Shown here: in pieces, positions 9,517-33,300 of the stretch
Layout of the letters: every line of letters begins with the position of its first letter
Position numbering within the stretch: the first letter of the stretch is position 1
Position numbers and translations under genes: made by a program
Notes under the pieces: model-generated
Database searches by the model: none
The model's input: only the letters and a program-made list of their open reading frames with translations
Told to the model about the DNA's origin: nothing
Assembly: GCF_918797505.1 (NCBI RefSeq)
Contig: NC_092794.1
Location: 62,109,167-62,173,166 of the forward strand
Direction: 5' to 3'
DNA length: 64,000 nucleotides
Origin: Bemisia tabaci
Lineage: Eukaryota; Arthropoda; Insecta; Hemiptera; Aleyrodidae

Positions 9517-11729
9517 AAAGAGTTTCCTCACTTGTTCATTTTAATAATTTTTTTTTTACGTTTTTTAAAGCCCAAATTTAAGTAACAGTCAATGCTCCTG
9601 TTTGATTCATCAATTTGAGATGAATCTTAGCCAGCAGAAGTGAGTCCAAATTTGCCTTTCATTACAACTTCAGTATAGTTACGTACTCAAGTTTATTTTT
9701 ATCCCTCTAGTTACAATATTTAATACATACATACCCTCTTATATTTTGTTCAAATCTTCATAGTTGAAATATGAACTATTGCTTAAGTGTAAGTGGAAAA
9801 TGGAGGTATGAAATTAAGTAGCAGAAAGTCACCATGAAATAAAACAACTCTCTTTGGAATGAATTACTCTCTGTAACTATTTCTCAGCTATTACTTATGT
9901 ATTGCCCATTCTAAGAAGCAGTATGTGCTTTCCTAACATGGAAGAAAACGCGTTTGCATCAAATGGCGTTACCTAACTCTTTGGTGTGCCACACCTGCTG
10001 GTTTAGGGCTGATACGCCAACTGGGCTATGTTTTACCCCCAAACCAACAGACTGTGAGCAGCAGTGGGACTCCAAAATGATTACGTAATGTCAATTGATC
10101 TACCTGCCCTGTGTCTCCATGGCAAACTGGTTTTTCTGCGAGGAAGAAAAAACGGTAAAATTTGTCCTCATCACCAAGATTCAGCCTCTGCCTCTTAGAT
10201 TGAATTTTTGTATCTTGTTTTCCTGCCAAGTCTAATTGATAATGTATTCACATAAAATGTTTCTTTTTTAGTTATATCTAACTAAATCCAACTCTTGTAT
10301 GGATTATATCATTACAGAAACGTTCTTCTCTTGCCGAATTCGAATTTTTCAATTATTAGTTTTATTTGGTCTCTAGAATTGTAGGGGGGGGGGGGGGGGG
10401 GAGGGGCTAGAAAAAATTTATGGTAGGCCTGGGCTAATTTTTTTGTGATATGTACTTTTTTTGTTTGTAAACTTATTTGTAGACACTCTTTTTAACTCTG
10501 TTATGTATTTAAAGTAAAGAACTAAAGTGAAATTGTATCAAATTTATTTTCAGTTGTTTAAACTTGGTAATGTATGTATTTTTTTGCATCATGTCTTTTT
10601 ATCAATGTTCTCTTTTGTAAATATAATGTTTATTATCTCTGTACCTCTTGTTCTGGATCTTGATCTTCCTACCTGATCCACAGTTTTTGGGCCACGATAC
10701 ACCATTTTTCTTCTTACTTTTTGTATTGCATCATTACTTAGATAACATTGTGGCTTTTGAGAGAGGCTACATTGAAATCAACTTTTTCTTGAAGGTAGTT
10801 TGCAGTCTGAATGCTGAATACGCCAGAGGAAATTTATCAAAATAACAGGCATTTTTTCACATCCGAAAACTAAGTGAAGTAGTAGAGTGACAATAAATAA
10901 TTTATTATGAGGTTGTAACATCACAACCAACTACATTTGATGGAGCATAGTTTGTTGGACTGCATTTATTAACAGAAGGGAGCCAACTCCATTACAGTAT
11001 TTTAAAAAAAGTGTAACTTCTTCTTTCCTTTAAAAATACCTAATACATTTACAATAATTTTACACAATCGTTTTCCTTTGAAATCAACAATTTTTGGTAG
11101 AAAAATGAAAACTTTTTGCTGTATAAGCATTATTATATTTTTTTAGATAATTTTTACAACATTGTATTCGAGATGGTTCCCTTCTTTTGATTTGATCCAT
11201 TTGGACTGTATTTTACATTAGGTACTACTATTTTCTAACTCATTCATGTAAGCACCTATATGCATAGGGAAACTGGGGATGTATAATAAGAAATCAATAA
11301 CCGAGGTCAACATGTGATTGCTTTTGGACAGAATCAGTCTGTTGTTGCCTAATTTCCCATGAAATTTTATTTTTTTACTAGAAAACCAAGTAACACTGAA
11401 ACTGAAAATTTTGTGAGTACATTCTTTATAGTTTAGGTTAATTTCACAAAAAGTCCTCAGGCATTGTGTAGTTTGATTTTCTGCCAAAAAAATTAAATAA
11501 GAGAGAAAATTGAGCAACCTAACATTTGCTTGGCTTTTCTTCAGTTAAAGTCTTCAATTTCGTGGTACCGCATGCCAAAACGAGTTCAGCATGTAATTTA
11601 CCCCAGTAATCTTGGGTTTGAGAGCAAGGCGGCAAGGCAGTCAATCTAAATTGATTTGTGGTCCATTCCATGCATTATTTTGTCAGACGGTTCTTTGAGC
11701 TAAGATAAGAGGACGAAACTGAATATAAA
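9517..11729. other. Intergenic DNA downstream of the esterase
   Basis: AT-rich, with a run of about 17 G at 10385-10401. No supported exon or RNA gene. The part next to 11730 is probably beyond the esterase transcript end. Confidence 0.45.
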
Positions 11730-11735
11730 TTTATT
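11730..11735 (-). terminator. Candidate esterase polyadenylation signal
   Basis: AATAAA on the minus strand, about 150 bases after the esterase stop codon, at a typical 3' UTR distance. Confidence 0.5.
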
Positions 11736-11886
11736 CAAGGATTTAATTTGACCAAAAATTTTCTCTACAGAATTTCTCCATCCAAATTTTTTTAGAACCT
11801 GATCAATCAGAGAGTTGTCACGTATTATGTCCGATTCTCAAAGACCTGAATTCAAAAAATATTGAAAAGCTTTTTTGGACTCCATT

Positions 11887-24610
<12,724 letters not shown>

Positions 24611-24865
24611 CTTGAATTCGAGGCGGAATTTGACTGCTAAATTGGGGAACAGTGAGCTCTATTGAAAGCTTGTTGCGAAAAAAGCATGGCACAGAGTTGC
24701 TAATTTTCTTTGAAAATCCAACTTAATTTAGGGACAATTCGTCGGGTATATTTTCCCCGATTTTTTTACCCCTCCCTCCATCCGCGTCAGGATCTCTCTT
24801 CCCTTCCCACTTGCTGAATGGGGGGGGGGGGGGCGCTAGTTCCGCCCTTGCTTATAAAAATTTAT

Positions 24866-25290
24866 GGGTGGTTTCACGGACACTGGAATAGTTATGTCGC
24901 CGTAACAGGCAACACATTTTTCGGTCATATTTTTAGTAGTAATGATATCACTCAAATTTTTTTGCATTAATTTTCAAAGGGTCACGTTTTATAACGCTTT
25001 CTAATGATTTATTGCTCTACTTCTCAATTAATATTCTGTAAATTCCGAAAATGTGCTGTATGTTACGCGGTAAAAAGTCAGCGTGATAGACAGCACATTT
25101 TAGGCCATTTATAGGTACATTAAAATTGAAAAGTAGAGCGATAAATCATTGAAGAGCGCCATAAAGTGTAACCTTGTGTAGATTAATGCAAAAAAATTCG
25201 AGTGATTACCATTATATTACTAAAAATATGACCGAAAAATGTTTTGTCTGTTACGGCGACAAAACTATTCCAGTTATCGTGAAACCACCC
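24866..25290. mobile_element. Fold-back element, arms over 200 bp
   Basis: 425 bp, almost wholly palindromic: 24866-25070 pairs with 25083-25290. Ends GGGTGGTTTCACG. No coding capacity. It lies about 250 bp upstream of the esterase start codon. Confidence 0.85.
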
Positions 25291-25410
25291 TTGTGGTTAA
25301 CCCAGGAGATAAAATCATTTGTATTGGTTATAAAAAGTTGAGTTATAGCCCACAAAAAACCTTATGAAATGAGAGAAACAAAGAAGACGAAGAAAAAGAA
25401 GGTTGAGATG

Positions 25411-25480
25411 AGGAGGAGGAGGAGGAGGAGGAGGAGGAGGAGGAGGAGGAGGAGGAGGAGGAGGAGGAGGAGGAGGAGGA
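25411..25480 (+). repeat. (GGA)n microsatellite
   Basis: About 23 uninterrupted AGG/GGA triplets. The poly-Arg and poly-Leu frames crossing it are artefacts. Confidence 0.95.
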
Positions 25481-25499
25481 GGGAGAGGAAGATGATGAG

Positions 25500-26611
25500 A
25501 AGAGGAGGAAAAACATATTTGTTCGTATATTTATTTTTTGGCGAGGGTGAAATGATCATTTTTTACAGAGTATACGAGGACCTCCAGCTATTTTCTTTGC
25601 AAAGTAAACAAAACAGTATGAAGCCCTCGCTGCGTAGATCTTTAATTGACAGCTTTAAAAAGAATATTGAGGTATTGTTGGTTGTAAAAAAATTTTCAAA
25701 AAAAATTTAAAAGTTACCTCCACAATTGATTCTCTGCCCCGCGCAGCATTGAAAATTCGAACTTTTTTCGAACCTCAGGATTCGAGAGGTATTATCATGA
25801 GTGGCGGTAGCCACATTTTTTAACCCAGAGCTCGTTCCTGCGGAAATGAGGGATTGTCTCCTGCAGGGCCACCGACCGCCTTTCAGCGGAGCGTTCAAAT
25901 TTGAAAAGCGGCAACACATTTTTTTGGTGCCCCGCCGCGTTCGGTCCATTTCACAGTCACACTTCCGATATCACAAGGAGCATGGTTTTTTGGGCTATTC
26001 CGCGTGCTTATCGCAATTGTGCTGCGCACAGTTACGTATCTGATTGAGATTTGAGGTGCAAAAATGCCAGTGCAACTCCTGGAACTTGTCACGGCTGATT
26101 ACTAAGACGCGCGTACACGAGTATGGAAATCGTTCTCTTTTAAATTCTGGATTGCGCAGGGTGAGACGACGACGTCCATTCCAGGGTGATAGAGTTTCAG
26201 GGTATCGGTAGGTATATTATGTTTCATCATATTTCTTTGGATCAGTTTTTATAGGCTGAAACTGTAATCATGATATGAAGAGAATTGAGATGTTTACCCT
26301 TTAGGACCAACCAAAATCTTCTCCTCACTCGCTCTCGCTAGTTTTGTAAGTCGGAACTGAAGGCGGCGAATGCCTGGATAATCAGAACGCCTTCAACTCC
26401 GTGCATATGCAACACGGACATCTGTGGAGCTCGAATACAACGGCCAATTATTGAAATCGGGCGACAAAGCTCAATCGACTCTAAGTCGTGTCGATTGGGT
26501 TAGCGGAGAGCGATTTTTGAACTTCTCGGACACGACACGACAATTCTGAAAACTGTGATTGATATTGTCTCTACTGGCAATGATTTAACAAATCAAGCTG
26601 TGCGTCAGGAT
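25500..26611. other. Intergenic DNA upstream of the esterase
   Basis: No recognised exon or complete element. Short frames at 25.7-26.1 kb on both strands lack splice or homology support. Confidence 0.45.
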
Positions 26612-26838
26612 CCCTGGTAAAAATTGGCGATAGGAGCTGCGCTTCAAAATACCATAGGAGTTCTTATAGCCGACAAAAGAAGGCTATTGAAAATCATATA
26701 GCTGGCTGTAGAAAGCGGAGCGAATCATATAGCCGGGCTATTTGAAGCTATAAAAAAGTATACAGTCGAGCTACAGTTCTTACGCCGGGCTTTACACTTT
26801 ATCGCCATTGGCTGTAAAAGGCTATAAGAAATTGTGTA

Positions 26839-27344
26839 GAACTACCTTAATATTTACAAAACTTACGTTATATTTTCCTTTAAAACATATTTTTTGTTAT
26901 CAATTAAAATGAGAATAATCCATTCAGAGTGTGCAAACATGCAAAATCATGAGTTGAAAAATGCTGACTCCGCGAGATTAAATGTTAGAGCCTAACACAA
27001 AGCGGAGCGGCGACGCACTGGCGCCTACAAACCTAACAGGGATACTTCACGCATTGCGCAATGCGTGAAGTATCCCTGTTAGGTTTGTAGGCGCCAATGC
27101 GCGTTTCGCGCTCTCTGCCCGCCCGCCGCAGCGTGCCACGGCGTCTGAAGCAACTATTTCACACCAGAGGTATTGCACAGTATCATAAAAAATTGATGAC
27201 GCTCCAACGTATTAAGAATGACAGGCACCCTTTAAAAGTACGGAGCTTTCCTCGCAAAAAAATCAAGATACTACGGCACAAAAAGAGAGCGGCAGTCCAA
27301 AAACTAACGAAGTCCTAGTATCCGTATTTAGTAACGTTTAGCAT
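26839..27344 (+). mobile_element. Palindrome-bearing element, copy A
   Basis: About 505 bp, matching 51739-52245 along its whole length, with a third, inverted partial copy at 28229-28420. It starts AACTACCTTAATATTTAC and ends TAACGTTTAGCAT. The central 78-bp palindrome is listed separately. No coding frame shared between the copies, so it is non-autonomous. Confidence 0.75.
27019..27096. repeat. Perfect 78-bp palindrome
   Basis: Arms of 39 bp with no spacer, centred between 27057 and 27058: GGCGCCTACAAACCTAACAG, then GGATACTTCACGCATTGC, then the mirror. It would extrude as a cruciform or fold as an RNA hairpin. Confidence 0.95.
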
Positions 27345-27959
27345 GAACTTTATCGTCTGGCTGTTGCTTAATCGCCATCGGCTATAAAAGGCTATAAGAA
27401 ATTGTACAGCCGGCTACAGAAGCTATTGGAAATCTTACAGCCGGCTTTAGGTCTGGTATCTTAGAACACAGATTCTACTGCCAATTTTTACCAGGGTAGT
27501 AGTAGTGTGTTCGTCGTACCTAAGTATGTAATGTTACTTGAGGGCACTTTGCTCGTTTAGCAAACATCGTATCTTAATTTTAGCGTTGTCTATTTGTGCC
27601 GATGAAGTGAATTATTACTGATGTGGCTCGGGAAATTACGAATTTTCCGAATAATGCTTTGATTTACTGGAATGTATTATAACGAAACTCTCGTGAGATG
27701 GAAGCTACTCTCTTAAGAATGACGAATAAGGCAGAGATGTTTCACGGATACTTCAAGAAAAATTTTCGAGCGCGCATCCCGACATATTTGTTTTCGCACA
27801 TTTTCAACATATCGACTTTGAAACTTCCAGACCTCGTTTCTCGTTCGCTGTGTCTAAAAATCTCCGACCTCATTTTATTTTTTGAAAGAAGAACAAATAG
27901 ACGCATCATCCCTTGAAGTTTTACAGAAATTTTCCACGCACCAAGAAGAACAATTAAGG

Positions 27960-28200
27960 AAGTATTAGGAATTGTCGTTGAGCCGTTATTTGCGACGTTG
28001 CATGCAGAAGTCCTGTCACACTTTAGGTATCTTTTAATTTAAAACTACTCCACGGCAAGAAGTCCTTAAAACCGCCGTGATTTTTAATGATGTCGATTTT
28101 TTTTCAATAAAAATAATTAAATAGGAGCGGAGGTTTTAAAACACAGCAAATGAGGTGCGTGATTTGGGAGTTTTACCGTCAATACGGCGGAAATACGGAG
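27960..28200. repeat. Inverted pair of dispersed repeat members
   Basis: A minus-oriented member (GCGACGTTGCATGCAGAAGT at 27998) is followed by a plus-oriented one (ACACAGCAAATGAGGTGCGT near 28140). Confidence 0.45.
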
Positions 28201-28228
28201 TTGCCGACTTGCAAGAATCGCCACGGTT

Positions 28229-28420
28229 GGCGCCTACAAACCTAAATGGATACTTCAAGCATTCTGCAATGCGTGAAGTATCCACTTAGGTTTGTAGGCG
28301 CCAGTGAGTCTCAGTCTCTCGCGCTGGCAGCACGCCGCTCCGCTCTGTTATGCTTTAACATTTATACTCGCATAGTCAGCGTTTTTTAACTCATGATTTT
28401 GAAATGTTTCCACACACTTT
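28229..28420 (-). mobile_element. Palindrome-bearing element, copy C (partial)
   Basis: Reverse-oriented partial copy. The palindrome at 28229-28302 is imperfect but pairs along nearly its full length; the half beyond it is missing. Confidence 0.65.
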
Positions 28421-30229
28421 TCACAGTCCCTCTCCGAGGCTGATAAAACTTTTGCTTCCGTGTTCGAACATGCAGTTTCATTTTACCCAAAAATATCTCC
28501 ATAAACTTAGGGATAGTAAAATTGTCAGTATTTTATATAGGAACCAGGGACAGAAATGGGATCTTGGGGGGGGGGGGGGGGGGTGGCAGAGAGGCACGTT
28601 ATCAAGGGAAGTCGGTGGGACTTCCCCAGCTTCTAGAGGAACCCTGAGGGGTCTCTCCGAGGAAAATTGTAAGAAACGGGATAACTTCTTACCAATAAGA
28701 TTTTTAAGCCAAATATGTGGAAAAAAATGCAGTGTAGACGCTTCATCATTGCAACCAAGTCTTATTATTCGTGTTGCACTTGCGACCGCGCTAGGTATTT
28801 TTTAAAATTGCCGCCAAGAAGAATACAAACGTTGGCAGCGGTTTTTGGTGTGTCTCGGCTGTAGTTTTTGTGTTGACGGATGATCGAGATGTTTTGTAAA
28901 TGTCGTTGATCTTGTCAAATTTTTAAACAAATTTTCCTTATTTTGCTATGTTATAATTTATAAAAAAGTGTGTTGATGTGTTAAATCCACTGCCGAGTAA
29001 GTAGTTTTCCCAAGCAAGATTAATTTGCCTCTCTTTCCCTCAAGTATCTCTTCGTTAGATGTAAAAGCAAAAAAGGCGTTGGCCAGGCTGGATATCATTC
29101 CCTTTAAACACAAGAATGTTGAGTGAATCATTATTGCTTCCCAAGTGTTTTTGTGTCCCAGTGTTCTCGTCTTCTCACAATTTTTAAAAGTGTTTATGCC
29201 TACGCTCCTTGGAATAATCATAATTCCCATTGAATGTACATCAATGTTAATGGTGACCAAGGAATGTTATGTTTGAATTTTGTCAGTTGGTTCCCGAGGA
29301 GCTTATTTTCTTGTCATCATAACCATGGCCTTTTTAAATTTATTCCGTAATATTTTCACCACAAAACATTTGACTATTTCTCTCTGCCACTAATTGGTGG
29401 AAGAGTTGTTTGAACGGACCAAATTCTACCATTGCGACTGGACTATAGGTAACCGCGTATTGGAGGATGTGATTTTTCATGTACTTTACTGACATTTTAT
29501 TCATTTTAACAGATCTCATGCTCATGTAGAGGCACTTGAGATCTCATTTGTGATTGTGCCAACTATATTAAATACAGCGGCTGTGCTATCTTAGTAAAAT
29601 TACAGCATTTGTTCCACTCCGCAGGGTCAGTTCTGCCTCATGTCGTTACTCAGGGTATGACCCGCTATCATTGTTAGTCCTGGAAGGAGTCAAAGCTTAT
29701 TGGAAGGGAATGGTGCTCCCACTACGTTGACTCTGTAGTCAATGCAAGATTTGAAAAGTTAGGTTTTTGGGCAACTCATAATTTAACCCATTTTAAGAAA
29801 ACTTATTTTTCAGCAATTGTTTCCATGTTGTGAAGGAGATGGTTCAAATCAGAAGGAATTATAGAGGTATACATTGGTCATTTTAGGGAAGGAACAGAGT
29901 GTTTATTTTTAAAATTTTCATGGTCTGAAGACCTTATCATCGGTTGTTGGTGAGTAGAAACAGGAGACTTGGGCATTTTTTATTGAGCGATCAAGAATTA
30001 CAGTTGCGCTGCAACTTGGGAACTCCACCATATCCTTGCATTCTATGTATATTGCATTAACCTTAAACACTTAGTACATACTGCCCACTGGCTTAGTAGG
30101 CATGATTGTTTTCTAGTGTGCTGATGGCCACCAAAGTGGTTTCATGCTTTGAATTTGTATCTGTAGGAATTGTTCTGTTTTACTGTTGGGTGCAATTATA
30201 CACTTTAAGTAATTTCTTTTTCTTTTCAG
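28421..30229. other. Region upstream of contactin
   Basis: Includes an 18-base G run near 28567. Any non-coding first exon of contactin should lie here or further upstream, because the ATG exon begins with a splice acceptor; I could not place it. Confidence 0.4.
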
Positions 30230-30230
30230 C

Positions 30231-30398
30231 ATGATTTTTTTGTGGGCCCTCCTATTGACCCCTGCTGTCTGGGCTCAGCTGGAGGAGAGAGAAATGGATC
30301 TTCAGTGCCCTCAGCATTGGATTCAGTTTCAGAGATCTTGCTATCGGTTCATAAAATCTCCGCTGCGCAATCGCAATGATGCTCGCAGGAATTGCCTT
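30231..30398 (+). CDS. Cont: Contactin exon 1 (signal peptide, lectin start)
   Basis: Residues 1-56. TTTTCAGC precedes the ATG, so an untranslated exon lies upstream. MIFLWALLLTPAVWA is the signal; CPQHWIQFQRSCYRF opens the lectin fold. Donor CTT|GTAAGT. Confidence 0.92.
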
Positions 30399-33300
30399 GT
30401 AAGTACTATACTATTTAGACGTTTTCAGCGAATGCCTCTTATGGATTAAAAAAGGTTGTGTATGGTTGAATCCTTCTTTTTTAATATTTTGCTCAGACAT
30501 ATTCTGTTGCAAAAATTGCGCAACATGTGGGTATGAAAAGAACCAAACCAAAATAAGATATTCACATCAAAGAATAAGGCTGAAAGTTTTCATTTTTCAG
30601 AAGTGAATCAAAAGTCTCTTTCTTACCCATGACTGGAATTAAAAATTAGTTTTCACAAACATTGCAGAATAAGTTTCAATTACTTATGCAAGTATGAACA
30701 ATTGATTTACTACTAAGTATCCTTTCTTTCCTTATCTTAAGTATACATACATTAATCCGCTTTTATAGCGCAGCCACGCGCTCTGCGACGCCCAATCGCC
30801 ATTGCCCTCAGCCTCCTCTTCCACTCCCTTACTACCTGAGGTATACCACTTACAAATTGACCAGAAAAAAAAACAGATGCCAGTACCAAGACGTTTTTTT
30901 GATCTCTAGTGATTATAAAATCTCATACGTAACATGACCTCATTGCCAATTTTTAAATAATAAAGCTTGCTTAATAATTCCTACGTTTTTGTCCATCAGG
31001 CGTATGAATCCGAACTGATTAACATAAACAATGCTGAGGAGCACGGATTCATTATCTACCAGCTTCTGTGGCAAGATCCACAACACAGACGCTGGTATAC
31101 AGGCTTAAGACAAGCAAGCCCAGGATACTGGGTAAATGAGGATGGCACTCAACTATCAGACATGGATGCCGCATTTTTACCAGAACAGGAGTCATCTTAT
31201 GACAAAGAATTCCTAGTGTACAGGTGAGTCGTTATTGTTATTTCAGGTCAATTTTTCTTAACTCTCACTGGGGGTTTGTACAAAGAAGGGTCATATCGAG
31301 ATGCATCAACGGTGAGACCATGAATCACATGAATTAAGGAGATGAATTAAGGGTGGAAAAAATGCCATTCGACCGAAGGTTTCACGCAATCCAGGATTTT
31401 TTCCTCACTCCCTTCCGGAAAATTTTCTCTCTTTTCGAAATTTTTTGAAGTGATGAACTTTTTTTTTCTTTCACTTTTGAAGGTGCTTACAACATTTCCT
31501 GAAGAATTGATAAATTGTCGAAATTTTTTTTGTGTTGTTTTCGACAAAAATTTCCTCTTCTCACCAACATTTTTTTCACAAATTGCATAATTGGGCAGAT
31601 TTTGCACCTCATGAATTACATTTGGAATAAAATTCCATAACAGCTCAAGCCCCAATCCCCATTATAAGGTCAGCTGGTTTGTCATCCTTGGCTTTTAATT
31701 TGTGTCTGTATAAAATTCTAACAGCAAATTCAGAACTGGTTAGTGCGACCAAAACATTATGTTGTCAATTTGAGTCATGCATAAGCAAAGTTCATGTAAA
31801 AAATCAACAGTCAGTTGATTTAAAAATCGGAACCACTGGAAACACTCATGATTTTTGAAGTCCGAAATGATTACTGGAGCTGTGTGGGAAGTGTATATTA
31901 ATCAGTGGTAAGTAAGTCTGCATTCTAGTTTTTTCAGTTTTTTAACAAGTTAACCAATTTTTGTTCTAACGCTATTGTCTCTTCTGCAGTTTCTCAAATC
32001 AACTGAAACGGTGGGGATTCGAAAAAGTAAAGGGTGATGAAATGCTGTTGTACATCTGTGAAGCTCCTGCCAACAAACTTCATTATCTAGTTGTAGATGA
32101 CCGTACTCATGAATATGGGCTGGATATCAAAAACTTAGAGGAAATCCCTCGAGGGCCGTATTTCATCAAGCAGCCTGTTGATATCGTCTTTGATCTCACA
32201 AAACGAAAAATCACCAATGATGTGTATTTGAGGTTTGTTCCAATCAATTTACTAACTGATTTTTATAAAAAGATAATAGTGACACTTAGTCATAATGGAA
32301 TATTATGCTCTAATTTTAACAGAAATAATTTTTACGTGCTCAAATGGCTTTACATTTTAACAACCAAAAGATAGTTCCATCACTGCAATAATAAAAATAG
32401 CACTATATTTTGTTTGTATTTGGCAAAGAAATATATTAAATTCAACTGACCACATGTGATACTACTGTGCCAAGTAAGGAGGTATTAGTGTCAAATTTTT
32501 CCTATTGTAAAACTATTTTTGAGGTAGTAATTAGAGATAAAAACACACTGCCAATCAGTTCCACATTGTCAAAATCAAAATATTTGTCTCCCTCAGAGTG
32601 TATGAATTTTGCAATTTATTTTATTCTATTTTATTTTTTGTGAATAGATGCTCAGCTGGTGGATACCCTGCTCCAACGTATGAGTGGTTCAAAGAAGAGT
32701 ATGAAAATGATCGCTTGGTGGCAAAGAAAATCAATCCTTTGAAAGAATCACGCTTAACATTAAGTGGTGGAACATTGATCATAAATAATCCTGATCAGGT
32801 AAGAATTCAACTTATAGTCACAAGACCATTCTTATTTTTTTTTTTTTCAGATTCTTCATTATAGTATTTTGTAACAATTAGTCAATATTGCATAACTTAG
32901 AATGCTTATATATAAAGTGTATAACTTTCAGAACTTCTCTACTTGGACTTTACTTGGTTGTTTCAATCATTCTCTACATTAACTAGTCACCGCATACATC
33001 ATCAAATCTCATAATTTAATACTGAAACATACTTCGAGCAAGCCTCGCTTTTGTTTTGATTCTTGATTTCTCAAATTTTATTTCACATTGGGCCAGAAAG
33101 GGTGTAGAAAATGTTCCATCATGTGTCCAGGTAGGTGCGTGAAAATTTGAAAAAGCCCTAAAACTGTGGAAGGAGGAATAATTTTTAAGGGTCAGTAGTT
33201 CAAGGAAAAAAGCAGGAAAAAGTCATAACTTTTTAAACTGGTGGGAACTTTTGAGACAAGAGAAATTCAGAAAGTCAGCAAGCAGGTGTGTAAAAATGTG

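Larger units (their letters stand above)
26612..27496. mobile_element. MITE with CCCTGGTAAAAATTGGC ends, split by a second element
   Basis: The ends CCCTGGTAAAAATTGGC (26612) and GCCAATTTTTACCAGGG (ending 27496) are perfect inverted repeats. The body repeats ATAGCCGGCTATA-like palindromes. A different element (26839-27344) interrupts it, and GGCTATAAGAAATTGT occurs on both sides of the insertion. Confidence 0.75.

Noticed and set aside
9399..9581. 60-codon frame with a Lys run
   Set aside because: Reading through a poly(A) tract.
25362..25710. Poly-Arg and poly-Leu frames
   Set aside because: Translation of the GGA microsatellite.
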